A stretch of DNA of 64,000 nt, taken from NCBI RefSeq assembly GCF_007997075.1, contig NZ_VORS01000010.1:62001-126000 (forward strand), given 5' to 3'. This document shows, in pieces, positions 33,605 to 42,407 of the stretch. The DNA is from Polaribacter sp. IC073. Its GTDB lineage: Bacteria > Bacteroidota > Bacteroidia > Flavobacteriales > Flavobacteriaceae. The position numbers were made by a program, and so were the translations under genes. Under the pieces are notes generated by a model. The model did not search any database, was not told where the DNA came from, and was given only the letters and a program-made list of their open reading frames with translations. How positions within the stretch are numbered: position 1 is the first letter of the stretch; each line of letters starts with the position of its first letter.

Positions 33605-35254
33605 CTATTGATAGTTTTTAGGCATTTTTCTCACTTTTGTCAATTGTTCAAAAGCATACCCAATTTCTAATAATTTTCTTTCGGAAAAAGGCACTCCAAT
33701 AAACGTTAAACTTATAGGTTCTCCAGAATTTTTATATCCCATAGGAACCGTAAGTGTTGGGTACTTTGCCACTGCTGCAATACCAGAATGATAGTTGTTA
33801 ATAGACAGAATAGCATCTAATTTCTCATCTTTTAAAGCTTCAAAAAATTTTCTTCCTTCTTTTTCTAAATTGTTCTTAATTACCTTTAATTCTCTTAAAG
33901 TGGTTTTGTCGTTTACAATCCCGTCAAATAACTGTTGTCCGTAAGGAGCTCTTAAAACAGAATCTTGTAAATTGAATGCAGTCACCTCTTTTACTGACTT
34001 TATCTTTATTTTTTTGTCTGCAAATTTAGATAAATACCTTGGTAAATCGTGTTTCATATCGATATTTAACAAGGTTGTAAAACCCTCGAAAGAAATTTCT
34101 GGTGGCGTAATTTCTACAATCTCTACACCTACTTTTCGAAATCTTTCTACGGTTGCTGCATAGATAGAATCTGCCATCAGTGTTTTTAAAACGCCTAATT
34201 TTCTATCTTCAAATTTTTGTTTGAATCCATTTTGATAATAATCTTCTTCTATTTTTTTGGAAGCCCGATCTTTTCTATCGTAACCACTCATTGCATTCAT
34301 AAAAATAGCATTGTCAATTACATTTCTTGTCATGGGGCCGGGAGTATCTAATGTTGAAGAAATTGGTACAATTCCCTTTCTACTAAAAACACCAATGGTT
34401 GGCTTTAAACCCACTACAGAATTTAAACTAGATGGCGACGTAATAGAACCTGCAGTTTCTGTACCAACTGCTGCTACTGCAAAATTTGCAGCGATGGCAA
34501 CACCACTTCCCGCAGAACTTCCGCCGGTTTCAAAAATGCCTCTTCCATACGGATTTAAGGTCTGTCCACCAATTGCAGAATACCCCAACGGACAACCCGA
34601 GCAGAAAAAATAAGCCCATTCACTTAAATTTACTTTTCCTAAAATTAACGCACCATTTTCGCGCAATTTTTCCACAATAAAAGCGTCTTTGGTGTTTTTA
34701 TTATCTGCCAAAACGATTGCACCTGCAGTTGTTGGCATATCTTTGGTATTGATATTGTCTTTTAATAACACAGGCATTCCGAATATAGAGTGCTCGCTAT
34801 TCTCTTTTCTGTGCTGATCTCTTGCTCTTGCTTGTTTTAAAACATCAGGATTTAAACTGATAATGCTGTTTAACGATTTTGTAGAATCACTCTCAAATTT
34901 CCGAATTCGGTACAAATAAAACAAAGTTAGTTTTTCGTAAGAAAGTTTTCCTTCTTTGATATTTTTTTGAAGCGTAGGAATGTCTTGTTCTAAAATAAGT
35001 GGTTTTAATGCAGTATAATTTTCCTCTGAAAAATAGGCTAAATCTTCATTAAAGGATTCAAAAACAGTATTCATGTCTAAGTATTTAGACTGAAACAGTT
35101 TGAATTGCATTCTGTTACTTTCATGACTTTGCTGTTTTTCTAAAGCTGCAGTTTCGTCATATTTTTTAAAAATAACTAGTGGTCCTTTTTCTTTTTTGGT
35201 TTGACAGCCAATAACAAAAGAAATGGAAACTATACAAAGTAAAAATTTTTTCAT
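33605..35254 (-). CDS. Amidase-signature-family lipoprotein
   Basis: 549 aa. A lipoprotein signal ends VIGC (Cys17). The amidase signature triad is visible: Lys in PVLLKDNINT, the cis-Ser in FETGGSSAGSG and the nucleophile in GTETAGSITSPSS. An about 110-residue helical N-terminal extension precedes the domain. Envelope-anchored amidases of this type are common in flavobacteria; they hydrolyse small amides or peptide amides, but the substrate is unknown. The gene is alone, with a TATCTTTG box just upstream. Confidence 0.9.
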   Translation of the reverse strand: MKKFLLCIVSISFVIGCQTKKEKGPLVIFKKYDETAALEKQQSHESNRMQFKLFQSKYLDMNTVFESFNEDLAYFSEENYTALKPLILEQDIPTLQKNIKEGKLSYEKLTLFYLYRIRKFESDSTKSLNSIISLNPDVLKQARARDQHRKENSEHSIFGMPVLLKDNINTKDMPTTAGAIVLADNKNTKDAFIVEKLRENGALILGKVNLSEWAYFFCSGCPLGYSAIGGQTLNPYGRGIFETGGSSAGSGVAIAANFAVAAVGTETAGSITSPSSLNSVVGLKPTIGVFSRKGIVPISSTLDTPGPMTRNVIDNAIFMNAMSGYDRKDRASKKIEEDYYQNGFKQKFEDRKLGVLKTLMADSIYAATVERFRKVGVEIVEITPPEISFEGFTTLLNIDMKHDLPRYLSKFADKKIKIKSVKEVTAFNLQDSVLRAPYGQQLFDGIVNDKTTLRELKVIKNNLEKEGRKFFEALKDEKLDAILSINNYHSGIAAVAKYPTLTVPMGYKNSGEPISLTFIGVPFSERKLLEIGYAFEQLTKVRKMPKNYQ

Positions 35255-35272
35255 GAGTCTGAATTATAACAT

Positions 35273-35280
35273 CAAAGATA
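35273..35280 (-). promoter_or_regulatory. -7 box upstream of the amidase gene
   Basis: TATCTTTG on the minus strand, 19 bp before the ATG. Confidence 0.5.
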
Positions 35281-35467
35281 CTGTTTAAAACCTTTTTAAA
35301 TATACTTGTTGAATAATGAGATTACAACGATAGGAATAAGCAAAAGGATAAACTTCTTAATCAATTAGATAGAAAAACCTCGAGGATATTAAGTTTGTTT
35401 CTCAATTTTATTTTTTAGAACTTCGCTATTTACAGGTTTAAATTATTAAAATTGTAAATAAGCGCTT

Positions 35468-36352
35468 ATGAAAACAAAACTTCTTACTTTTAAAGTTGTC
35501 GTAAACCATTTAAGTTTTACTAAAGCTGCCGAACAATTATTTATTTCTCAACCTGCAATCTCTAAAACAATAAGAAATTTAGAAGAAGCATATAAAACGA
35601 CTCTATTTCTAAGAAAAAGGAACTCCATAGAATTAACCAGCGAAGGAAAAGCCTTTTTAATTTACACCAATAAAATTTTAGGTATTTATACGGAAATGGA
35701 AAATACATTCTTACACAAAAGTGAGCATTTCCCTGGTTTGGTAAGCTTTGGTGTTAGCTCAACATTGGCAAATTACATCATGCCTAAAGTAATTGCAAAG
35801 TTTAGAGTTCAGTTTCCCAAAACAAAATTTAAGATAACTACAGGAAACTCAGACGAAATTGAAGGACTAATATTAAATCAAGAATTAAACTTCGGAATCA
35901 TAGAAGGTAAGAACACCAATCGAAAATTACAATTCAATAAATTTACTAAAGATGAAATTGTATTAGTTACTAATGCTAAGAATCAAACTTTTAAAAAAGG
36001 AGCTATTAACCTAAAAGTATTGCAAGAAATTCCGTTTATTTCACGTGAGATGGGCTCCGGAACTAAAGAGATTGTATTTCAATATTTAAACAATCATAAT
36101 ATTAAAAAACTAAACACAGTAGTCACATTAAATAGTACTGAAGCTATTAAAAATTATCTTTTTAATTCTGACAATTATGCTTTTATCTCGATTCATGCAA
36201 TATCTGAGGATTTAATAAATAACAAACTTAAAATTATTGATGTAAAGGATTTAGCTATTGAAAGATGGTTTTATTTTGTTTCTAGAACCGGATATCAATC
36301 AGATTTAATGACTAAATTTGAAAAATACACCTTAAACAACTATAACTTTTAG
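35468..36352 (+). CDS. LysR-family transcriptional regulator
   Basis: 294 aa. The winged HTH occupies residues 1-60 (FTKAAEQLFISQPAISKTIRN, split over helix and recognition helix), followed by the linker helix and a periplasmic-binding-like effector domain (about 88-290) with SFGVSSTLANYIMPKVI. It is 74 bp upstream of a YeiH-type transporter gene on the same strand, the pairing seen for YeiE/YeiH-like systems, so it probably controls that gene. Confidence 0.92.
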   Translation: MKTKLLTFKVVVNHLSFTKAAEQLFISQPAISKTIRNLEEAYKTTLFLRKRNSIELTSEGKAFLIYTNKILGIYTEMENTFLHKSEHFPGLVSFGVSSTLANYIMPKVIAKFRVQFPKTKFKITTGNSDEIEGLILNQELNFGIIEGKNTNRKLQFNKFTKDEIVLVTNAKNQTFKKGAINLKVLQEIPFISREMGSGTKEIVFQYLNNHNIKKLNTVVTLNSTEAIKNYLFNSDNYAFISIHAISEDLINNKLKIIDVKDLAIERWFYFVSRTGYQSDLMTKFEKYTLNNYNF

Positions 36353-36373
36353 TTATATCAAACAATAAATTAA

Positions 36374-36407
36374 TTTGCTTTAAAGTTATTTAATGTATCT
36401 AATTTTG
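36374..36407 (+). promoter_or_regulatory. Promoter upstream of the YeiH-type gene
   Basis: TTTG at 36374-36377 and TAATTTTG at 36400-36407 are separated by 22 bp, slightly longer than the usual 19-21. The ATG follows 19 bp later. Confidence 0.5.
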
Positions 36408-36426
36408 TATCGATAAATCAAACGAT

Positions 36427-37347
36427 ATGAAAAGTACAGTCACAAAAATAATTTTCTTTTTAATAGCAATTATTGTGCTATTTAGTTCAATTAATAGTGC
36501 GACAGCGCTAATAGTAGGATTTATATTTGCACTGATTTTTAAGAATCCTTTTAAATCTAGTAGTCATAAAGCCATTCATCATTTTTTAAAAATAGCTGTA
36601 GTAGGTTTGGGTTTTGGTATGCTCATAAAAGAAACACTTGCTACCAGTAAACAAGGCTTTAGTTTAACCTTTTTCTCTATTATTCTAACAATTAGTTTAG
36701 GACTATTGCTTACTAAGCTATTTCAATTAGACAAAAAACTAGGTTATTTAATTACTTCTGGAACAGCTATATGCGGAGGAAGTGCCATTGCTGCAATTTC
36801 ACCTGTAATTAAAGCGAATAACAAATCTATAAGCACTGCTTTAGGAATTGTATTTTTATTAAACTCTATTGCATTATTTGTTTTTCCTGCAGTTGGACAT
36901 TTGTTACACTTGTCACAAGAACAGTTTGGTTTGTGGTGTGCCATTGCAATACACGACACCAGTTCTGTTGTTGGTGCAGCTTTAAGCTACGGGGAAGAAG
37001 CCTTAAGAATTGCAACAACCGTAAAACTATCTAGAACACTTTGGATAATTCCGTTATCAGTTTTTTCAGTTTTCCTTTTTAAAACGAAAGGTGAAAAAAT
37101 AAAAATCCCCTATTTCATTTTACTTTTTATCGTAGCAATATTTATAAATAGTTACCACTTACTTCCTACTTTAATAACAAGTGAAATTGTGTGCTATTCT
37201 AAAAGGTTATTAATACTAACATTATTTCTTGTAGGGTCTACAATTTCTATAACAGATTTAAAATCAACTGGAATAAAACCAATACTCTTAGCTTTATGTT
37301 TGTGGATTTTCATTTCAGTTTTTTCGCTAATTTATATTGTGTCCTAA
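36427..37347 (+). CDS. YeiH/UPF0324 family putative sulfate exporter
   Basis: 306 aa with about ten hydrophobic segments. The central signature TSGTAICGGSAIAAISPVI and the later AIAIHDTSSVVGAALSYG, followed by KLSRTLWIIPL, define the YeiH/UPF0324 family of inner-membrane proteins. Sulfate or sulfonate-derived anion export is proposed for relatives but weakly established. It is controlled most likely by the adjacent LysR protein and ends in a hairpin terminator shared with the opposite ftsY gene. Confidence 0.88.
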   Translation: MKSTVTKIIFFLIAIIVLFSSINSATALIVGFIFALIFKNPFKSSSHKAIHHFLKIAVVGLGFGMLIKETLATSKQGFSLTFFSIILTISLGLLLTKLFQLDKKLGYLITSGTAICGGSAIAAISPVIKANNKSISTALGIVFLLNSIALFVFPAVGHLLHLSQEQFGLWCAIAIHDTSSVVGAALSYGEEALRIATTVKLSRTLWIIPLSVFSVFLFKTKGEKIKIPYFILLFIVAIFINSYHLLPTLITSEIVCYSKRLLILTLFLVGSTISITDLKSTGIKPILLALCLWIFISVFSLIYIVS

Positions 37348-37393
37348 ATAGAAATTAAAGAAAAAAATGATAAAGTGATATTCATTTTTGAAC

Positions 37394-37426
37394 ATAAAAA
37401 AAACTCCTTTAAGGAGTTTTTTCTTT
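37394..37426. terminator. Bidirectional terminator between YeiH-type gene and ftsY
   Basis: AAACTCCTT (37401-37409) and AAGGAGTTT (37411-37419) form a tight stem between an A run on the left and a T run on the right, 45-75 bp after the yeiH-type stop and about 25 bp after the ftsY stop on the other strand. Confidence 0.85.
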
Positions 37427-37447
37427 ACTTTATAATGAATTTATTTT

Positions 37448-38401
37448 CTACTTAAAAAAAGAATCTACAAACTCGTGCTTGTTAAAAACTTGTAAATCGT
37501 CGATGCCTTCTCCTACTCCGATATATTTAACAGGTATTTTAAATTGATCTGAAATACCAATTACAACTCCTCCTTTTGCTGTACCATCTAATTTCGTAAC
37601 TGCCAAAGAAGTAACTTCGGTTGCTAAGGTAAATTGTTTTGCCTGTTCAAATGCATTTTGACCAGTAGAACCATCTAAAACCAATAAAACTTCATGTGGT
37701 GCGTCTACTATTACTTTTTGCATTACACGTTTAATTTTTGTCAACTCATTCATTAAATTGACTTTATTATGCAATCTACCAGCAGTATCTATAATTACAA
37801 CATCTGCATTTTGTTTTACCGCAGATGTTAACGTATCAAACGCTACAGAAGCAGGGTCAGACCCCATATCTTGACGTACAATTGGCACATCTGTTCTATC
37901 TGCCCAAACCTGTAGTTGATCTATGGCTGCTGCTCTAAAAGTATCTGCTGCTCCTAAAACTACTTTTAAACCTTGTTTTTTAAATTGTGCTGCCAACTTA
38001 CCAATTGTAGTTGTTTTACCAACTCCGTTCACACCAACAACCATTATTACATACGGTTTTTTATCTGCTGGAATTGTAAATTCGGTTTCATTACCAAGAT
38101 TGGTTTCAGATAATAAACCTGCAATTTCTTCTCTAAGAATTTTATTCAGTTCGTCTGTACCAACGTATTTGTCTTTGGCAACTCTTGCTTCTATTCGTGT
38201 AATAATTTTTAACGTAGTATTTACACCAACATCAGAAGCCACTAGAACCTCTTCTAAATTATCTAAAACATCGTCATCTACTTTAGATTTACCCGCAACA
38301 GCTTTAGATAGTTTATCTAAAAAATTAGTTTTTGTTTTCTCTAAACCTTTGTCTAATGTTTCCTTTTTTTCTTTTGAAAATATCTTTTTAAAAAAACTCA
38401 T
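37448..38401 (-). CDS. ftsY: Signal recognition particle receptor FtsY
   Basis: 317 aa. A short NG-type protein without the long acidic A domain of E. coli: N domain (about 20-100), G domain with GVNGVGKTTTIGKLA, LGAADTFRAAA, IDTAGRLHNK and VTKLDGTAKGG, ending VGEGIDDLQVFN. It docks the SRP-ribosome complex to the translocon. The SRP RNA partner is at 49436-49531. It lies downstream of the rpmB-rpmG-DUF4295 operon but behind a terminator and a dispersed repeat. Confidence 0.96.
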   Translation of the reverse strand: MSFFKKIFSKEKKETLDKGLEKTKTNFLDKLSKAVAGKSKVDDDVLDNLEEVLVASDVGVNTTLKIITRIEARVAKDKYVGTDELNKILREEIAGLLSETNLGNETEFTIPADKKPYVIMVVGVNGVGKTTTIGKLAAQFKKQGLKVVLGAADTFRAAAIDQLQVWADRTDVPIVRQDMGSDPASVAFDTLTSAVKQNADVVIIDTAGRLHNKVNLMNELTKIKRVMQKVIVDAPHEVLLVLDGSTGQNAFEQAKQFTLATEVTSLAVTKLDGTAKGGVVIGISDQFKIPVKYIGVGEGIDDLQVFNKHEFVDSFFK

Positions 38402-38486
38402 TTTTATATTTTATACGATACAAAGAATACGTTAAAAAACGTGCCATTTGTTGGGTTTGGTCAAATTGTCACTTAAAATGCCTTTT

Positions 38487-38561
38487 GCGTTAGCGATAGA
38501 GGCTTTGCTGGAGCTCCTTGCAAAGAGCGACTGCCGAAAGCGCGACCTTTAGGGAACGCCC
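38487..38561 (-). repeat. Dispersed intergenic repeat, copy C
   Basis: On the minus strand it begins GGGCGTTCCCTAAAGGTCG, contains GTCGCTCTTTGCAAGGAGCT and ends ATCGCTAACGC, the same frame as copies A and B with a different middle. The middle can fold (GCTTTGC against GCAAAG around GGAGCTCC). It is GC-richer than its surroundings and lies upstream of ftsY. Confidence 0.65.
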
Positions 38562-38583
38562 AAAAATACGGAATAATAAGGCA

Positions 38584-38619
38584 CAAAAAAAGCTACTTTC
38601 TAAAATTAGAAAGTAGCTT
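38584..38619 (-). terminator. Terminator of the rpmB-rpmG-DUF4295 operon
   Basis: AAGCTACTTTCTAA and its complement (38590-38603 and 38606-38619) form a stem; the A run at 38584-38590 gives a U tract in the minus-strand RNA, 23 bp after the DUF4295 stop. Confidence 0.85.
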
Positions 38620-38641
38620 TATATATTTTGTATAGTAAATA

Positions 38642-38794
38642 TTACTTTTTTGCTAAAAAGCCATCTACTTTCTCTGGTTGCATAATTGATTCTACAAAAG
38701 TGTAAGCTCCTGTTTTTGGAGATTTTACCATTTTTATAGCTTTACATAATCTTTTTGAAGATGTTTGTAATGATGCTACTGTTTTTTTTGCCAT
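38642..38794 (-). CDS. DUF4295 small ribosome-associated protein
   Basis: 50 aa read directly from the minus strand: it starts MAKKTVASLQTSSKRLCKAI, continues KMVKSPKTGAYTFVE and ends DGFLAKK. This is the Bacteroidota-specific DUF4295 family, which regularly follows rpmB and rpmG. Very basic, consistent with rRNA binding. A Bacteroidota-only large-subunit protein (named bL38) was reported in the Flavobacterium johnsoniae ribosome; whether DUF4295 is that protein I recall only loosely. It lies 52 bp after rpmG. Confidence 0.9.
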   Translation of the reverse strand: MAKKTVASLQTSSKRLCKAIKMVKSPKTGAYTFVESIMQPEKVDGFLAKK

Positions 38795-38846
38795 TGTCTA
38801 AATGTTTTTAATCTATATGCTCTGTTCTGAGTTCTAGATATATTAA

Positions 38847-39029
38847 TTATTTAATTTCTTTGTGAACAGTCATTTTATTTAAGATAGAGTTAAATTTCTT
38901 AATCTCCATTCTATCAGGACTGTTTTTCTTGTTCTTTGTTGTAATGTATCTAGAAGTACCTGGTTTACCAGTTGCTTTGTGTTCTGTACATTCTAATATT
39001 ACTTGAACTCTGTTACCTTTTTTTGCCAT
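38847..39029 (-). CDS. rpmG: 50S ribosomal protein bL33
   Basis: 60 aa. [17 protein letters not shown] and [20 protein letters not shown] match L33. Only one cysteine (in LECTEH) is present, so the zinc-free form. It lies 27 bp after rpmB in the same operon. Confidence 0.96.
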   Translation of the reverse strand: MAKKGNRVQVILECTEHKATGKPGTSRYITTKNKKNSPDRMEIKKFNSILNKMTVHKEIK

Positions 39030-39056
39030 CTCTGTATAATTTTAATCTGCTTGAAC

Positions 39057-39296
39057 TTACTTAGTTAAAAATCCGTTAGCTCTCGCTTCTTTTATAACTG
39101 CAGAAATTCCTTTCTTGTTAATATTTTTTAAAGCAGACGCAGATACTTTTAAAGTGATCCATTTATCTTCTTCTGGAATGTAAAAACGCTTGTTCATTAG
39201 ATTAGCGTCAAACTTTCTCTTTGTTCTATTCAAAGCGTGAGAAACATTGTTCCCAACCATTGCTTTTTTTCCTGTTAATTCACAAACTCTAGACAT
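39057..39296 (-). CDS. rpmB: 50S ribosomal protein bL28
   Basis: 79 aa from the Met at 39296 (MSRVCELTGKKAMVGNNVSH). The frame is open further upstream to 39347 but that start would lie inside the promoter, so I reject it. SHALNRTKRKF and the RFYIPEEDKWITLKVSA stretch match L28. First gene of rpmB-rpmG-DUF4295. Confidence 0.95.
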   Translation of the reverse strand: MSRVCELTGKKAMVGNNVSHALNRTKRKFDANLMNKRFYIPEEDKWITLKVSASALKNINKKGISAVIKEARANGFLTK

Positions 39297-39336
39297 CTTT
39301 TCGACAGTATTTATAGTGTTATCTCTAAACGAGGTG

Positions 39337-39368
39337 CAAATGTACATATAAATCTAATTCTGAACAAA
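39337..39368 (-). promoter_or_regulatory. Promoter of the rpmB-rpmG-DUF4295 operon
   Basis: On the minus strand TTTG (39365-39368 complement) is followed after 20 bp by TACATTTG (39337-39344), a complete Bacteroidota -33/-7 promoter. Transcription should start about 30 nt before the rpmB ATG at 39296. Confidence 0.8.
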
Positions 39369-39384
39369 ACAATTTTACACATTT

Positions 39385-40626
39385 TTAAAGAATTTCTTTT
39401 CGCAAGATTTCTAATGATTTACTAACAGTTCTATTAATGACCTTTTCTCTGGGTTGGCCAAAGTTAAATTCTTGCACAATTTCTTTCTCATCTGAGATAA
39501 AAGCAACGTAAACTACGCCTACACTTTTATCTGTATCATCTGTTGTGGGGCCTGCATTTCCTGTTACTGCAATTGCGTAATTTGTTTGCAGTTTCTCTTT
39601 GACTCCTCTCGCCATTTCTAACGCTACTTCTTTACTTACAACCGTATGTTTTTGTATCGTTTCTGCGGAAACCCCCAATAAATTAATTTTTGTTTCTGCA
39701 GAGTACGCTATAATACTTCCTTTATAATAGGCAGATGAACCTGCTACCGAAACTAAAGTCGCTGCTATTTGACCACCCGTTACACTTTCTGCAGTAGCAA
39801 TTGTTTTATTCGCTTTCTTTAACAACTCGCCTACACTTCTCTCTAAAGAGCTATCATCATCTAAACCTGTAATAATTTCTGGTATTAATTGATAAATTGC
39901 TTTTACCTTCTCATTCAATGCTTTTTCTAGAATTTCTCTGTTTTCGCCTTTGGCGGATAAACGCAGTCTAACTTTACCAAAAGAGGGCAAATAAGCCAAC
40001 TTGATATAAGCCGGTAAATTGTTTTCAAATTCTTCAATTCTTTCGGCAATCATACTTTCGCCTGCACCATAGGTCATAATTGTTTTATGAATAATAAAAG
40101 GCAACTTAAATTGTTTCTGAATTCTTGGTAAAACCTGCTCGATAATTAATCCCTTCATTTCATAAGGAACTCCTGGAAGTGACACAAAGACAGTATTATT
40201 TTCATAAAACCACATTCCTGGTGCCGTTCCTAAATTATTCATTAATAGGGTAGCTTTTGAAGGCAATTGTGCTTGCGTACGCTGAATTTCCTGAAATGGA
40301 TGCTTTATCTTTTGAAACAGTTCTTTTATATGCGCTACAACTTCGGGATACTCTACAATAGCATCATCTTTAAAAAATTCTGCAATTGTTTTCTTAGTGA
40401 TATCATCTTTTGTAGGGCCTAAACCTCCAGTAATGATAACAATAGCGACTCTTTCTTGTGCTTCTTTAAAGGCATTAAGAATGTGCTGTTTATCATCTTG
40501 AATAGACGTTATTTGATATACTGAAACTCCGATTTTATTTAATTGCTGACCAATCCACTGTGAATTTGTATCTACAATTTGTCCGATTAGAATTTCGTCT
40601 CCTATAGTTATGATTTCTGCTTGCAT
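39385..40626 (-). CDS. cinA: CinA family nicotinamide-nucleotide amidohydrolase
   Basis: 413 aa from Met 40626 (MQAEIITIGDEILIGQIVDT); an upstream in-frame Met adds eight poor codons and is rejected. N-terminal MoCF-like domain (about 1-170, IITGGLGPTKDDIT), a middle region, and the C-terminal CinA amidase domain (about 255-413) with ATAESVTGGQIAATL and AVTGNAGPTTDDTDKSVG. CinA hydrolyses NMN and ADP-ribose in NAD recycling; links to competence are historical. Confidence 0.93.
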   Translation of the reverse strand: MQAEIITIGDEILIGQIVDTNSQWIGQQLNKIGVSVYQITSIQDDKQHILNAFKEAQERVAIVIITGGLGPTKDDITKKTIAEFFKDDAIVEYPEVVAHIKELFQKIKHPFQEIQRTQAQLPSKATLLMNNLGTAPGMWFYENNTVFVSLPGVPYEMKGLIIEQVLPRIQKQFKLPFIIHKTIMTYGAGESMIAERIEEFENNLPAYIKLAYLPSFGKVRLRLSAKGENREILEKALNEKVKAIYQLIPEIITGLDDDSSLERSVGELLKKANKTIATAESVTGGQIAATLVSVAGSSAYYKGSIIAYSAETKINLLGVSAETIQKHTVVSKEVALEMARGVKEKLQTNYAIAVTGNAGPTTDDTDKSVGVVYVAFISDEKEIVQEFNFGQPREKVINRTVSKSLEILRKEIL

Positions 40627-40679
40627 ATATTTTAAAATTTCAGACCCCACAATTTTAAAACCTGTGAAATCTCAATAAT

Positions 40680-41288
40680 TTACTTCACTCTAATATTAAA
40701 AGCTTCTTTGCCTGCTATAATTCCTTTTAAATGATCATTCTCTACAACTTTACCAACTCCTGCGGGTGTTCCTGTAAAAATAATGTCTCCTTTTTTTAAG
40801 GTAAAGTATTGCGAAACATAAGAAATCAATTCATCTGTTTTCCACAACATTGCATTGGTGTTTCCATCTTGAACAATCTCATCATTCTTATACAATTGAA
40901 ATTGTAAGTTTTCTAAGTCGAAATCTTCCTTCGGATAAAACTCACCTACAACTGCGCTTCCATCAAATGCTTTCGCTTTTTCCCAAGGCAATCCTTTTTC
41001 TTTGCATTTAGCTTGCACATCTCTCGCTGTAAAATCAATTCCTAATCCGATTTCATCATAATATTTATGCGCAAACTTTGCATCTATGTGTTTTCCTACT
41101 TTATTAATTTTTATCAAAACCTCTACTTCATAATGAACATCTTTAGAAAAAGGGGGAATAAAAAAAGGATTTTTTCTTGGTAAAATAGCAGAATCTGGCT
41201 TTAGAAAAACAACAGGATTATCTGGTCTCTCGTTGGCTAACTCTTCAATATGCTTTGCGTAATTGCGCCCAATACAGATTATTTTCAT
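40680..41288 (-). CDS. Fumarylacetoacetate hydrolase-family protein
   Basis: 202 aa. CIGRNYAKHIEEL at the start, VVFLKPDSAI, the metal-binding VHYEVEVLI, GLGIDFTARDVQ and FTGTPAGVGKV at the end match the short FAHD1-like group, whose members are acylpyruvases or oxaloacetate decarboxylases. Substrate unknown. It lies upstream of cinA on the same strand with a 53-bp gap, a common flavobacterial order. Confidence 0.9.
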   Translation of the reverse strand: MKIICIGRNYAKHIEELANERPDNPVVFLKPDSAILPRKNPFFIPPFSKDVHYEVEVLIKINKVGKHIDAKFAHKYYDEIGLGIDFTARDVQAKCKEKGLPWEKAKAFDGSAVVGEFYPKEDFDLENLQFQLYKNDEIVQDGNTNAMLWKTDELISYVSQYFTLKKGDIIFTGTPAGVGKVVENDHLKGIIAGKEAFNIRVK

Positions 41289-41347
41289 TTTTATGTATTG
41301 AAAATTAAATGGTTCAAAAATTAAAATTCATGCTTTTATTTATACTC

Positions 41348-41379
41348 GACTGCAAACTGCAACTGAATTACTGCCTACT
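41348..41379. repeat. ACTGC/AACTG simple degenerate repeat (first block)
   Basis: GACTGCAAACTGCAACTGAA followed by TTACTGCCTACT, a run of ACTG words with AT spacers just downstream of purU. It resembles the block at 42366-42403. Confidence 0.5.
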
Positions 41380-41382
41380 TTT

Positions 41383-42252
41383 TTATTCCCCAGCTTCTGG
41401 AAAAACAATTGCTCTATTTCCTGAAACGATTATTTGATGGTTTAAATGGCATTTTACCGCTCTTGCCAGTACCAATTTTTCTATATCTGCACCAATTATT
41501 TTTAAAGTTGTTGGTGTACTTTCGTGCGTTACAGGTTTTACATCTTGCTCTATAATTGGTCCTTCATCTAAATCTACAGTCGCATAATGTGCGGTTGCTC
41601 CTATTAATTTTACGCCTCTTTCGTATGCTTTTTTATAAGGATTTGCACCTTGAAAAGCAGGCAAAAAAGAATGATGAATATTGATAATTCTCTTTGGATA
41701 ATGATTGATAAAATCTGCTGATAAAATTTGCATATATCTAGCCATAATCACTAAATCTACTTCATTAGCATCTAATAGCGCTATAACTTCTGCTTCTTGC
41801 TGTAGTTTAGTCTCTTTTGTAACTGGAAGATAATGAAAGGGTATTTCAAACATTTCTGCAATGTTTCTTAGTTTATCATGATTACTGATAATCATTTTTA
41901 TAGTACAATCTAAACGACCTTCTTTAGATCGCTCTAGCAAATCGTATAAATTATGACTTGTATGCGAAACCATAATGGCAACATTCTGCTTTGTACCGCC
42001 ATAATTTACAGACCAATCAAATTGTAACGGTTTTGCCAATTCTAAAAAACTATTTTCTAAAGTATTTTTAGATATTTCTGTTCCTTCTGCATTTAAACGA
42101 ACTCTCATAAAATAAGTATCTTCAATGGCATTTACATATTGCTGACAACTTATAATATTGAATCCTTTTTCATAAAAGAAACTGGTGATTTTTGCAACCA
42201 GTCCTTTTTGATCTGGACATTTTATTAAAAATGTTACTATTTGTGATTTCAT
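41383..42252 (-). CDS. purU: Formyltetrahydrofolate deformylase
   Basis: 289 aa. N-terminal ACT domain (about 1-85: FLIKCPDQKGLVAKIT) and a formyltransferase-like domain (about 90-280) with MIISNHDKLR, the INIHHSFLPAFQGANPYKKA motif (catalytic Asn/His) and ATAHYATVDLDEGPIIEQDV with the Asp. It releases formate from 10-formyl-THF, feeding purine synthesis or one-carbon balance. Stands between menB and the FAH-family gene, same strand. Confidence 0.95.
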   Translation of the reverse strand: MKSQIVTFLIKCPDQKGLVAKITSFFYEKGFNIISCQQYVNAIEDTYFMRVRLNAEGTEISKNTLENSFLELAKPLQFDWSVNYGGTKQNVAIMVSHTSHNLYDLLERSKEGRLDCTIKMIISNHDKLRNIAEMFEIPFHYLPVTKETKLQQEAEVIALLDANEVDLVIMARYMQILSADFINHYPKRIINIHHSFLPAFQGANPYKKAYERGVKLIGATAHYATVDLDEGPIIEQDVKPVTHESTPTTLKIIGADIEKLVLARAVKCHLNHQIIVSGNRAIVFPEAGE

Positions 42253-42365
42253 TGTAATTAATTATGAATTACGAGTTATCAGAATTCGTAATTGAAAATT
42301 TAAAAAATTTTAATTAAGACTTCAATAAGCTCATTCTGACAGCTATAATTTATAACGACCCCTTT

Positions 42366-42403
42366 AAACTGCAACTAAAAACTGCCAACTGAAGACTAAA
42401 AAT
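42366..42403. repeat. ACTGC/AACTG simple degenerate repeat (second block)
   Basis: AAACTGCAACTAAAAACTGC followed by CAACTGAAGACTAAAAATT directly downstream of menB. It shares the word pattern of the 41348 block. Confidence 0.5.
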
Positions 42404-42407
42404 TGAT

